A stretch of DNA of 64,000 nt from Oxytricha trifallax (lineage: Eukaryota; Ciliophora; Spirotrichea; Sporadotrichida; Oxytrichidae): NCBI GenBank assembly GCA_000711775.1, contig ARYC01018434.1, forward strand, positions 1 to 64,000, written 5' to 3'. Position numbers and translations under genes: made by a program. The notes under the pieces are model-generated. The model saw only the letters and a program-made list of their open reading frames with translations. It had not been told where the DNA came from and did not search any database. Below, piece by piece: positions 13,001 to 24,915 of the stretch; position 1 is the stretch's first letter, and each line of letters starts with the position of its first letter.

Positions 13001-16000
13001 TCTCTTTTTTTTCTGATTTTCAATGTCGATTATGGAAGCATTTAAAAAGATTCAACAGCTTTCAAGTTTTCAAAGATTGCTGACTAAATGTATGACCATA
13101 AAATGGTATAAGTTTCTTTCAAAGTAACAAGCATCAAAAGAATATCCTTGTCTAAAAAAGACTTTCGCTCTAAGACTTTTCATAAGGCACTTCCCATTCA
13201 AAATGCCTTCGTTTCTTAAAATAAATACTTTACCAAGCACGAATATTTAGAAGATCACTTAACTCTTAAAGTAAAATTCATTGCGAGTTCAAATTATTTT
13301 GCGCCTTTTAAAGCGAGTTCTATAAGTTCATATAAAACGATCCTTATTAAGTAAGTAATAAAAACTGTAAGAAATTTGTGATTAAGTTTTCACTATAAAA
13401 TTGTTCATTATAAAGAATTGAATACCTTCTCTTCACTAGCCATGAAAATGCAAACAGTAAATAATGTAGGGGAATTAAATTCAAATAAGCTGTAATGATT
13501 CATTTACGCCGAAACTTAGTTTAAGCTTCGGAATATGGTGATTGCAGACTGTAACCATTTCGAAAAAAAAAGACATCAAAATTTCTTTTATCGATAGCTC
13601 ATTTTAGTAAGTAAAATATTGACTCGCATCAAGATAAAGTTTTATAGATTACTTCCCTCTCTATAATATTTTGTTCACTTGAATCATTTATAGACAAATA
13701 TAGTGTCTTTTGTTTATAACAAACTTTCTTGTTCCTCGTTCTTTCTAACATTACTTGCCTTATCTCATTTCATAAGTATTCCACTTGTTAACTGATTCTG
13801 TCAAAGGCATTTGAATATTCTTTCTCGATCTATGAATAAAAAGAAGACAAATACTTTGAAGAAGGCATTCAAGATTGGCAACTGATCTTATCTCTTGTAT
13901 AGATATCTAAAAAGTCAGCGAGCGAGTAAGCTAGGACTTATAAAACTAAATAAGTCATTTCCAAAATGAAAATCGTTTGAACTATTTTTTATTAAACTCT
14001 CCCAGACGTAATACTTACTCTATTTCTGATGTTGCTTCTATTCTTTTTTGCATATTAGCATGGTAGAATTTAAAGGCACTTTCTTTCCAAAACTAACTTT
14101 CATATAGTTAATGATGCGAGAATATTTCTCAATTTCACAAATACGTTGAATTAAGGCATGTTGCATTTAAAAGAAGGAATGCTTGAATTTCAATCATTGA
14201 CATCAGCATTATAGTAAAATTCATTTAAAAATTAAAGCTGCATGGATATTCTCTTTTTTTCTGATTGTCAATGTCGATTATGGAAGCATTTTAAAAGATT
14301 CAATAGCTTTCAAGTTTTCAAAGATTGCTGACTTCATGTATGACCTTAAAATGGTATAAGTTTCTTTCAAAGTAACAAGCATCAAAAGAATATCCTTGTC
14401 TAAAAATGACTTTCGCTCTAAGACTTTTCATAAGGCACTTCCCATTTAAAATGCTTTCGTTTCTTAATATAAATACTTTACCAAGCACGAATATTTAGAA
14501 GATCACTTAACTCTTAAAGTAAAATTCATTGCGAGTTCAAATTATTTTGCGCCTTTTAAAGCGAGTCCTATAAGTTCATATAAAACGATCCTTATTAAGT
14601 AAGTAATAAAAACTGTAAGAAATTTGTGATTAAGTTTTCACTATAGAATTGTTCATTATAAAGAATTGAATACCTTCTCTTCACAAGCCATGAAAATGCA
14701 AACAGAAAATAATGTAGGGGAATTAAATTCAAATAAGCTGTAATGATTCATTTACGCCGAAACTTAGTTTAAGCTTCGGATTATGGTGATTGCAGACTGT
14801 AACCATTTCGAAAAAAAAAGACATCAACATTACTTTTATCGATAGCTCATTTTAGTAAGAAAAATATTGACTCGCATCAAGATAAAGTTTTATAGATTAC
14901 TTCCCTCTCTATAATATTTTGTTCACTTGAATCATTTATAGGCAAATATAGTGTCTTTTGTTTATAACAAACTTTCTTGTTTCTCGTTCTTTCTAACATT
15001 ACTTGCCTTATCTCATTTCATAAGTATTTCACTTGTTAACTGATTCTGTCAAAGGCATTTGAATATTCTTTCTCGATCTATGAATAAAAAGAAGACAAAT
15101 ACTTTGAAGAAGGCATTCAAGATTGGCAACTGATCTTATCTCTTGTATAGATATCTAAAAAGTCAGCGAGCGAGTAAGCTAGGACTTATAAAACTAAATA
15201 AGTCATTTCCAAAATGAAAATCGTTTGAACTATTTTTTATTAAACTCTCCCAGACGTAATACTTACTCTATTTCTGATGTTGCTTCTATTCTTTTTTGCA
15301 TATTAGCATGGTAGAATTTAAAGGCACTTTCTTTCCAAAACTAACTTTCATATAGTTAATGATGCGAGAATATTTCTCAATTTCACAAATACGTTGAATT
15401 AAGGCATGTTGCATTTAAAAGAAAGAATGCTTGAATTTCAATCATTGACATCAGCATTATAATAAAATTCATTTAAAAATTAAAGCTGCATGGATATTCT
15501 CTTTTTTTTCTGATTGTCAATGTCGATTATGGAAGCATTTAAAAAGATTCAATAGCTTTCAAGTTTTCAAAGATTGCTGACTTCATGTATGACCTTAAAA
15601 TGGTATAAGTTTCTTTCAAAGTAACAAGCATCAAAAGAATATCCTTGTCTAAAAAAGACTTTCGCTCTAAGACTTTTCATAAGGCACTTCCCATTTAAAA
15701 TGCCTTCGTTTCTTAAAATAAATACTTTACCATGCACGAATATTTAGAAGATCACTTAACTCTTAAAGTAAAATTCATTGCGAGTTCAAATTATTTTGCG
15801 CCTTTTAAAGCGAGTTCTATAAGTTCATATAAAACGATCCTTATTAAGTAAGTAATAAAAACTGTAAGAAATTTGTGATTAAGTTTTCACTATAGAATTG
15901 TTCATTATAAAGAATTGAATACCTTCTCTTCACTAGCCATGAAAATGCAAACAGTAAATAATGTAGGGGAATTAAATTCAAATAAGCTGTAATGATTCAT

Positions 16001-19000
16001 TTACGCCGAAACTTAGTTTAAGCTTCGGAATATGGTGATTGCAGACTGTAACCATTTCGAAAAAAAAAGACATCAACATTACTTTTATCGATAGCTCATT
16101 TTAGTAAGAAAAATATTGACTCGCATCAAGATAAAGTTTTATAGATTACTTCCCTCTCTATAATATTTTGTTCACTTGAATCATTTATAGACAAATATAG
16201 TGTCTTTTGTTTATAACAAACTTTCTTGTTCCTCGTTCTTTCTAACATTACTTGCCTTATCTCATTTCATAAGTATTTCACTTGTTAACTGATTCTGTCA
16301 AAGGCATTTGAATATTCTTTCTCGATCTATGAATAAAAAGAAGACAAATACTTTGAAGAAGGCATTCAAGATTGGCAACTGATCTTATCTCTTGTATAGA
16401 TATCTAAAAAGTCAGCGAGCGAGTAAGCTAGGACTTATAAAACTAAATAAGTCATTTCCAAAATGAAAATCGTTTGAACTATTTTTTATTAAACTCTCCC
16501 AGACGTAATACTTACTCTATTTCTGATGTTGCTTCTATTCTTTTTTGCATATTAGCATGGTAGAATTTAAAGGCACTTTCTTTCCAAAACTAACTTTCAT
16601 ATAGTTAATGATGCGAGAATATTTCTCAATTTCACAAATACGTTGAATTAAGGCATGTTGCATTTAAAAGAAAGAATGCTTGAATTTCAATCATTGACAT
16701 CAGCATTATAATAAAATTCATTTAAAAATTAAAGCTGCATGGATATTCTCTTTTTTTCTGATTGTCAATGTCGATTATGGAAGCATTTTAAAAGATTCAA
16801 TAGCTTTCAAGTTTTCAAAGATTGCTGACTTCATGTATGACCTTAAAATGGTATAAGTTTCTTTCAAAGTAACAAGCATCAAAAGAATATCCTTGTCTAA
16901 AAAAGACTTTCGCTCTAAGACTTTTCATAAGGCACTTCCCATTCAAAATGCCTTCGTTTCTTAAAATAAATACTTTACCAAGCACGAATATTTAGAAGAT
17001 CACTTAACTCTTAAAGTAAAATTCATTGCGAGTTCAAATTATTTTGCGCCTTTTAAAGCGAGATCTATAAGTTCATATAAAACGATCCTTATTAAGTAAG
17101 TAATAAAAACTGTAAGAAATTTGTGATTAAGTTTTCACTATAGAATTGTTCATTATAAAGAATTGAATACCTTCTCTTCACAAGCCATGAAAATGCAAAC
17201 AGAAAATAATGTAGGGGAATTAAATTCAAATAAGCTGTAATGATTCATTTACGCCGAAACTTAGTTTAAGCTTCGGATTATGGTGATTGCAGACTGTAAC
17301 CATTTCGAAAAAAAAAGACATCAACATTACTTTTATTGATAGCTCATTTTAGTAAGAAAAATATGGACTCGCATCGAGCTGAAGCTTTATAGATTATTTC
17401 GCTCTCTATAATATTTTGTGTTAAAGCAATCCAATTCTTCACTTGAATCATTTATAGACAAATATAGTGTCTTTTGTTTATAACAAACTTTCTTGTTCCT
17501 CGTTCTTTCTAACATTACTTGCCTTATCTCATTTTATAAGTATTCCACTTGTTAACTGATTCTGTCAAAGGCATTTGAATATTCTTTCTCGATCTATGAA
17601 TAAAAAGAAGACAAATACTTTGAAGAAGGCATTCAAGATTGGCAACTGATCTTATCTCTTGTATAGATATCTAAAAAGTCAGCGAGCGAGTAAGCTAGGA
17701 CTTATAAAACTAAATAAGTCATTTCCAAAATGAAAATCGTTTGAACTATTTTTTATTAAACTCTCCCAGACGTAATACTTACTCTATTTCTGATGTTGCT
17801 TCTATTCTTTTTTGCATATTAGCATGGTAGAATTTAAAGGCACTTTCTTTCCAAAACTAACTTTCATATAGTTAATGATGCGAGAATATTTCTCAATTTC
17901 ACAAATACGTTGAATTAAGGCATGTTGCATTTAAAAGAAGGAATGCTTGAATTTCAATCATTGACATCAGCATTATAATAAAATTCATTTAAAAATTAAA
18001 GCTGCATGGATATTCTCTTTTTTTCTGATTGTCAATGTCGATTATGGAAGCATTTAAAAAGATTCAATAGCTTTCAAGTTTTCAAAGATTGCTGACTTCA
18101 TGTATGACCTTAAAATGGTATAAGTTTCTTTCAAAGTTACAAGCATCAAAAGAATATCCTTGTCTAAAAAAGACTTTCGCTCTAAGACTTTTCATAAGGC
18201 ACTTCCCATTTAAAATGCCTTCGTTTCTTAAAATAAATACTTTACCATGCACGAATATTTAGAAGATCACTTAACTCTTAAAGTAAAATTCATTGCGAGT
18301 TCAAATTATTTTGCGCCTTTTAAAGCGAGTTCTATAAGTTCATATAAAACGATCCTTATTAAGTAAGTAATAAAAACTGTAAGAAATTTGTGATTAAGTT
18401 TTCACTATAGAATTGTTCATTATAAAGAATTGAATACCTTCTCTTCACAAGCCATGAAAATGCAAACAGAAAATAATGTAGGGGAATTAAATTCAAATAA
18501 GCTGTAATGATTCATTTACGCCGAAACTTAGTTTAAGCTTCGGATTATGGTGATTGCAGACTGTAACCATTTCGAAAAAAAAAGACATCAACATTACTTT
18601 TATTGATAGCTCATTTTAGTAAGAAAAATATGGACTCGCATCGAGCTGAAGCTTTATAGATTATTTCGCTCTCTATAATATTTTGTGTTAAAGCAATCCA
18701 ATTCTTCACTTGAATCATTTATAGACAAATATAGTGTCTTTTGTTTATAACAAACTTTCTTGTTCCTCGTTCTTTCTAACATTACTTGCCTTATCTCATT
18801 TTATAAGTATTCCACTTGTTAACTGATTCTGTCAAAGGCATTTGAATATTCTTTCTCGATCTATGAATAAAAAGAAGACAAATACTTTGAAGAAGGCATT
18901 CAAGATTGGCAACTGATCTTATCTCTTGTATAGATATCTAAAAAGTCAGCGAGCGAGTAAGCTAGGACTTATAAACTTAAATAAGTCATTTCCAAAATGA

Positions 19001-19764
19001 AAATCGTTTGAACTATTTTTTATTAAACTCTCCCAGACGTAATACTTACTCTATTTCTGATGTTCCTTCTATTCTTTTTTGCATATTAGCATGGTAGAAG
19101 TTAAAGGCACTTTCTTTCCAAAACTAACTTTCATATAGTTAATGATGCGAGAATATTTCTCAATTTCACAAATACGTTGAATTAAGGCATGTTGCATTTA
19201 AAAGAAGGAATGCTTGAATTTCAATCATTGACATCAGCATTATAGTAAAATTCATTTAAAAATTAAAGCTGCATGGATATTCTCTTTTTTTTCTGATTGT
19301 CAATGTCGATTATGGAAGCATTTAAAAAGATTCTATAGCTTTCAAGTTTTCAAAGATTGCTGACTTCATGTATGACCTTAAAATGGTATAAGTTTCTTTC
19401 AAAGTAACAAGCATCAAAAGAATATCCTTGTCTAAAAAAGACTTTCGCTCTAAGATTTTTCATAAGGCACTTCCCATTTAAAATGCCTTCGTTTCTTAAA
19501 ATAAATACTTTACCATGCACGAATATTTAGAAGATCACTTAACTCTTAAAGTAAAATTCATTGCGAGTTCAAATTATTTTGCGCCTTTTAAAGCGAGTTC
19601 TATAAGTTCATATAAAACGATCCTTATTAAGTAAGTAATAAAAACTGTAAGAAATTTGTGATTAAGTTTTCACTATAGAATTGTTCATTATAAAGAATTG
19701 AATACCTTCTCTTCACTAGCCATGAAAATGCAAACAGTAAATAATGTAGGGGAATTAAATTCAA
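1058..19764. repeat. Tandem satellite array, 15 monomers of about 1.25 kb
   Basis: Using the anchor ACTGTAACCATTTCG, monomers start at 1058, 2335, 3574, 4820, 6068, 7316, 8564, 9802, 11051, 12299, 13548, 14796, 16045, 17293 and 18560. Most are 1246-1249 bp. The 8564 unit (1238 bp) lacks ten bases near 9718. The 1058, 17293 and 18560 units carry an extra segment (GTGTTAAAGCAATCCAATTC) after the TATAATATTTTG motif. Units differ by scattered substitutions only. No conserved reading frame, tRNA or rRNA was seen. The 1.25-kb length is longer than typical satellites and I do not recognise the family. Array-wide homogeneity argues for unequal exchange or gene conversion. Confidence 0.97.
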
Positions 19765-21450
19765 ATAGTGTCTTACAATTTATTTTAGCCGAAACTTAGC
19801 CAATGCTTATATGTATAGTCGGTTCTAACTTTAACCTTACAAAAAAGAAAGCAAATAACCTAACTTTTCGATCACTCATTTTAGCAAGAAAATCATTGGC
19901 TGGCATTTTTTAGATGCATTTTATAAGTAGTTTTGCTTTCTATTATCATTAGGATCCAATTGAGGTATTGAAACAATGCAATTCCTGACTTGAATCTTTT
20001 AGATACAAATATAATATCTTTTTAATAACCGTATTTTCTTTTTCTCTCTTTGATCACTTGTTTTCTTATTTTATTTCAAAGGTATTTCACTGATTAACAT
20101 ATTCTTTCAAAGGCGCTTTGAAATTTTTTCTCAATCAATGTATGAAAGATAGAGAAATACGTTGAAGAAGTCTTTCAAGATGGTTACAAATCTTATCTCC
20201 TAGAAAGTCAGCTAGCGAGGACTTATAACCTTAGCGACGCCATTTCCAAAATGAAAATCGTTTAAACTACTTTTGTATTGAACTCTCCCTTACAACTTAC
20301 TCTATTTCTGCTGATGCTACTTTAATTGTTTGCTTATTTGTAGTGTAGAAGTTAAAGGGTCTTTCTTTCCATAACTAGCTTTCATATAGTTAATGATGCA
20401 AGTATATTTCTTTCCTATATAAATACGAGGAGATAAGACTTTTACATACTGCCTTTAAACAAGGAATGATTTATTCTTCAATCATTAGCTTCGACATCAA
20501 GGTACAATAGTTTGAAGATTAATGCTGCAAATACACTCTCTTTGCCTCTAATTGGCAAAGTGTCAATTATGGGAGTGCGTTAATAAAAGATTAAATATTC
20601 AATAGCTTTCAAGTTTTCAAAATAATGCTGAATTAACTTATAACCTGAAGATGGTATAGATTTTCTATAAATGTTTTAACCATCGATAGAATATTCTTGA
20701 CTTTAAATTAGACTTTCTCTTTAAGATTTTTCACCAGGTTCTTGACATATATGAAAAACATTTTTTTCACCATATACTTACCAAGCGCGAGTATTAAGCA
20801 ATATCACTTTAAGAATTTTGTCATTTTGATTTTACTTACAAATTGTTCAATTGGGTGAATCGCTATCTTCTTGTCAATAGCGAAGAAAATGCAAAGATAA
20901 ACAAATGTAGGGGAATTAAATTCAATGAGACTCCTTTAATTTATTTTAGCCGAAACTAAGTCAAAGTTTAGAAATATAGTGGTCGAAGATTATAACCTTT
21001 ACGAAAAAAAATATAAATCAACATATCTTCTCGATTGCTAATTTCAGTCAGAAAAGTATTGGCTGGCATCGTGTTGAGCCTTATAGAGAGTATTACTCTC
21101 TATAATCATGAGGCATTAATTGAGGTATTAAAGCAATCCAAGATTTGACTTGAATAACTTAAATAGTAATAAAGTCTCTTTTGTAAAACAAACCTGATGT
21201 CCTTCGTTCTCTAGCAATAATTGCCCTATCTTATTTAAAAAGTTCTTCACTTATTAAATGTTTCTTTCAAGGGCGCTTTCAAAATTATTTCTAAATCAGT
21301 GTGTGAAAAAAGACATTCAAGATTGGTGGCATAACTTATCTTGTAAAAAAAATTTAGAAAGTCGCAAGCGAATACTTATACCAGCCTTATTTACGTCATG
21401 TCCAAAATGAAAATCGTTGGAATTACTTTTCTATTGAACTTTTTCATATT
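19765..21450. repeat. Diverged satellite monomers at the array edge
   Basis: Homology to the satellite continues as one nearly full but strongly diverged unit (about 19765-20985) and a shorter one (to about 21450). Islands stay recognisable: GAAAGTCAGC(T/G)AGCGAG, TTTCCAAAATGAAAATCG, TTTCATATAGTTAATGATGC and GTAGGGGAATTAAATTCAA. This is the usual picture at a satellite boundary, where edge units escape homogenisation. No genes were seen. Confidence 0.85.
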
Positions 21451-21780
21451 GTCATTTTAATATAAAAAAATTATAGCTTTAATTTATTATTATAAAATAT
21501 GATTTAATATTTTATTAATCATTCTTAAAGAGTCTATTATATGTTAAATAATGAATTCAATAGATTTTTTTAATAGGTTTTAAAGGTATTATATATATGA
21601 ATTTTATAAGAATATTTTTTAAATAATCTTAATCCTAAAATTATTTAATTAATTTAAATACATAATATCTCCATAAAATAAAGGTAATTTAATAAAATAA
21701 AATGTTTTATAATTTAACATAATTTTTTTAATTTATTTTTTCATATAATATTACATTTTTTTTCAGGGTCATTCTCTCTC
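21451..21780. other. AT-rich spacer
   Basis: About 330 bp of very AT-rich sequence between the last satellite remnant and the decayed TBE-D transposase. No frame, repeat or structural element stands out. Confidence 0.6.
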
Positions 21781-22470
21781 GGTTGTTCTTCGATCTTATT
21801 TCTTCTATGTCCTAATAAAGCTAGTATAAATGATGATTTTTTATAAACCAGTTTAATTGCTATTCTCTCTAAGGATTGCCTGTGTATTTATCTTGAATTC
21901 TTTTCATATGCTTTTGTATTACTATGCTTCTATTACCTAGACCTCTATTTGAAAGTATTGAAGACAAGCACAGCCTCTTCAGCATGTATAAACTTTATGT
22001 TATTCTTATAAATTCTCTGCATTTAATTATAAATATAATTTAAGTTATTGTTGTAAAATGGCATGGTTAAAAAAATTTCTCTTTTGACACGAGTTACACC
22101 TTTGTAACTTATACCATTTCTTTTATTAATGTTAGCAACATACTATGCAGAGATCTTCAAGTCAAGGAACTGGGTTGAAATAAAATAACTCGATTGTCAA
22201 GAGAGAGTAGGGCGAATACTTCAAAAAATTGTTCATTGATATGAAAGTCTTTATGCTTTTATAGGATCTTTGTCTTTCTCTTAGGCTTAGAATTCAGCTA
22301 TTATTGCTTTAATTACACAGCTAATAAACTGTGAAAACGAACAGTTGATGGACTTCGCTATAAGAGCAGTGCAATAGACTTAAATTTAGGTTTGGTTTGA
22401 TCTAATAACTTGTATGTGTTACATCCAAAGCTCATTTTAAACACTAATCTAAATACTCTTTATCATTAAT
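21781..22470 (-). pseudogene. TBE-D: decayed TBE 42-kDa-type transposase fragment
   Basis: The segment aligns by eye with the reverse-strand transposase of TBE-C. Shared stretches include GAAGGTATTGA/GAAAGTATTGA near 21952, CTCTGCATTTAAT near 22015, TATAATTTAA, TAAAATGG near 22055 and GGCTTAGAATT near 22285. Indels and stops are frequent and the distal part of the gene, with the second and third catalytic residues, is barely visible or missing. Reading direction is minus, so the transposase 5' end points at TBE-B, which sits at 22471. The matching element terminus seems to lie beyond TBE-B at 26591-26698. The 22- and 57-kDa-type genes expected further left are absent. Confidence 0.7.
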
Positions 22471-22549
22471 CAAAACCCCAAAACCCCTTAGTGAGGTTTA
22501 TAAGTGCTTTGATTTGTAGGGTATAGTTGGGGTCTTATTGGGGTTAGTA
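22471..22549 (+). repeat. TBE-B left terminal inverted repeat
   Basis: 79 bp starting with two C4A4 telomere-like units. It is the reverse complement of 26509-26587 with no mismatch seen; the first mismatch follows at 22550. Confidence 0.95.
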
Positions 22550-22572
22550 GAGAAATTAGGCCAATTTGCAAA

Positions 22573-23638
22573 ATGAGAAATAGAAATTAGCGAAATTTAG
22601 GGTCTATTTATGATGAGTAATATTTAGATTTACTGCTTAAGCTTAGGTATGGTACAAGTATTAATATAGACTAAGTCAAACCAGTAATGAATTATGCTGC
22701 TATAGCAAAGCTCCTGCGCAAGAGTGCCTCAACAGTTAGGTATCATTGCTTGTTGGCTGTTTAGCATTATAATTCAGGCACTTGAAAGCATCCTGCAAGA
22801 AAATAAAAGTTCTCACAGCACCATATTGACTACCTCTGCGACTCGAAGACTTTAAAGTATTGGGCACACTTTCCACTAGACTACCGAGCTGTGATGTTTC
22901 ATCGCAAGTTTCCTGACATGCGTATCTCTCCTTAAACTATAGCAAACATTTATAGAAGAACTGGTATTACTTTCAAGACTGTCAACAGAGTGAAGAGAGT
23001 GATTGATTTTACAGTGCCATTTTATAGTAATAATTTAAACTATATATATGATTAAATGCAGAGAGCTATTACTAATAACATCAAGTTCATACACGCTGAT
23101 GAAGCTGTGTTTACCTTCAACACCTTTATTAATAAGTCTTGGTATAAGAAGTATGATAATATAGAAGTCTATGATTAAAAAGTGAAGGTAGTCACCCATG
23201 CAATTTTAGCTGGTATAGGTGAAGATTCAGGCCTAGAGAGTTATGATATTCACCCTCGCTCTATTAAGCGAGAGTAGTATATAGAGTTTCCTACATAAGC
23301 TCAGAGAGAAGTATAGTAACCAAGAGATCATCCTGTTTGTTGATAACCTCTCAGTTCATAAGACTAAGGAGTCTAAGAAAGCTTATGAAGAGCTAAACAT
23401 AACTCCTGTATACAACGTTCCTTATAGCCCTTAATTTAATGGAATTGAATTCTACTGGAGTTAAATCAAGACACACTACAAGAAGCTGCTGCTGTATCAT
23501 CTTATGCATGACTTGCCCATCAATACAGTAGACTTAATTCAAAGCAGCTGTAAGAGAGTGAGCGTAGATAAAACAACAATCTGTGCGAGAGAGGGAAGAA
23601 TGAATGTTTATAAATAAGTATTAGATATAAATGAATGA
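22573..23638 (+). pseudogene. TBE 42-kDa-type DD34E transposase, two disruptions
   Basis: IS630/Tc1-mariner-type transposase expected to cut and join DNA at the telomere-like ends. In ciliate code the frame opens at ATG 22573 (MRNRNQRNLG...) and ends at TGA 23636-23638, about 355 residues. An N-terminal helix-turn-helix-like stretch (YAAIAKLLRKSASTVRYH) is followed by the catalytic triad: D in FIHADEAVF, D in LFVDNLSVHK, and E in PYSPQFNGIE, with 34 residues between the second and third. All three acidic residues are present. Two lesions disrupt it: an in-frame TGA at 22783-22785 and one extra base at about 23290 that shifts the frame. Unless read through or mis-sequenced, this copy makes no full transposase. 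It ends 6 bp before the convergent 22-kDa-type gene. Confidence 0.9.
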
Positions 23639-23644
23639 ATAAGT

Positions 23645-24435
23645 TCACATATTAAACTAACCCATAAAGGGGTTTGGATTCTCTTTCTTCTCCTCTTCTT
23701 ATGGCTTGCTTGGGCCCATATTTCTTCTCTTAGTGCCAGCTCCTGCATCTATGTTCATTTCATCTGGTTTTTAGACCTCTTTATAAAGCCTCTTGCTCAC
23801 CTCATAAATTGTCTACGACTTTCTTTCTCTGTGAACCTTTGCATGCTCTTTCATAAGATAAATACCAGTGCCAGATTTTCCTACAAAGTTATATGTCAAA
23901 GCTTACTCGAAAGATAAGGATGCTTCTTAAGTTCCTCTAGCCAAGCTGAGCTTATTAGAATGCCTTGCTTTTTCTAGTCTTCAGGAGAGATAGAATATCG
24001 TTTCTTATGTGCTTCTTCAATTATTTCTCCGAGATACTCCTCTTTTATTGTACCAAGAGCACCAAAGAAAAAGTTCCTCTCTGGTAGTTTATTAGAGAGT
24101 TGTTTCTTGGTAGGAAGGTAAACTACCACTTCCTCATCTTACATGGCATCCTCATAAAGATTAGTGACTGAAATCTCAGGGTAGTTTGGTATTTCTATCA
24201 ACTTAATTTCAGTGTTTTTGAAGGCTTTCTTCTCATCACAGAGTATCGCTCTTAGAAATGAGATTTTGGTACCTTCCATCGTCGGAAGGAATAATCCAAC
24301 TGTTTAAGATGTCAATAGTCGTCAAGTTATCTTACCATGTAAAGTTAAATATCGATAGAGATCTTCCTTACTTCTGAATCTTGAGATCATTTCTTGAGCC
24401 TCGACTCTTTTCATTTGATCATTGAGTGATTCCAT
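23645..24435 (-). CDS. TBE 22-kDa-type protein, spliced gene, apparently intact
   Basis: Second TBE gene, function unknown. Read on the minus strand from ATG 24435 (MESLNDQMKRVEAQEM) it needs two introns: 24335-24273 (63 bp, GTAAGA...AAG) and 23906-23881 (26 bp, GTAAGC...GTAG). Spliced, it is open to TGA 23647-23645 and gives about 233 residues. Recognisable parts are FRSKEDLYRYL near the start, EIPNYPEISVTNLYEDAM in the middle, and a charged, Lys/Glu-rich C-terminus ending NPFMGQFNM. The homologous TBE-C copy has a 26-bp intron at the same place, and without removal the frame breaks, which supports splicing. No known domain was recognised. It is convergent with the transposase and divergent from the kinase gene. 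Starts at internal Met codons would shorten it towards the nominal 22 kDa. Confidence 0.82.
23881..23906 (-). other. 26-bp spliceosomal intron in the TBE-B 22-kDa-type gene
   Basis: Minus-strand GTAAGC...TTTGTAG with an internal ATAACT near the 3' end. The TBE-C copy has GTAAGA...TTTAAAG of the same length with CTAACT at the same spot. Removal joins SSR-type and K(S/P) codons in frame in both copies. Confidence 0.75.
24273..24335 (-). other. 63-bp probable intron 1 in the TBE-B 22-kDa-type gene
   Basis: Minus-strand GTAAGA...GGAAG. It contains in-frame TGA, and its removal joins LTLHG to TKISFLRAI in frame. The TBE-C copy has a GTAAGG...TTAG interval at the same place, but its exact splice sites do not restore the frame cleanly. 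Confidence 0.6.
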
Positions 24436-24599
24436 CTTTTGTTCCTCTTCCTATTATTGAATTTCAAATTATAATTTATAAACTTCTGGATCCTATTGTT
24501 TAAAAACTTACTATTAAATATGGGCATCTTATAGGAGGTCAACCCTGTAAAGATACGTGGAGAAAGTTCGCAGAAGCTGTAACAAACTTCAGAGATAGA

Positions 24600-24840
24600 G
24601 CTCCATTTTTATCAATTTAGTTCCATTAAATTAGTACTAAAATAGTTTAAATTTAACTAGTACCAGTACTAATCAGTTAAAGTTTAATTGGTACCAATTT
24701 AATAGTACCAAAACTTAATTAGTACCTAGTTTAATCAAGTGAGGTTTTAATGAAAAAGTTCCAATCTGGTTCAAAACTTAATTGGTACCAGTACCAACCT
24801 GAACTTTAACTGAGTTGATACCAGAATCAAAATTATTAAG
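24600..24840. promoter_or_regulatory. Clustered GGTACC/AGTACC-type motifs between divergent TBE genes
   Basis: Between the divergent 22- and 57-kDa-type genes, variants of TTAAT(T)(A/G)GTACC recur at least eight times in about 240 bp (for example TAGTACTAA, GGTACCAAT, TTAGTACCT, GGTACCAGTACC). The GTAC cores are self-complementary. A shared divergent promoter is inferred from position only. Confidence 0.45.
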
Positions 24841-24915
24841 AGTAAAATTACGAAAATTATACTTATAAACTGAGTATAAATATGAAGTCTTAGAGCTTAG
24901 ATCAAACCATCATTA

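Noticed and set aside
1058..19764. CRISPR array or rDNA-like tandem genes
   Set aside because: Units are 1.25 kb with no spacers, no rRNA or tRNA motifs and no conserved frame.
22471..22487. Chromosome telomere
   Set aside because: The C4A4 units are only two repeats long, inverted at the other end and flanked by a 3-bp duplication, so they are transposon ends.
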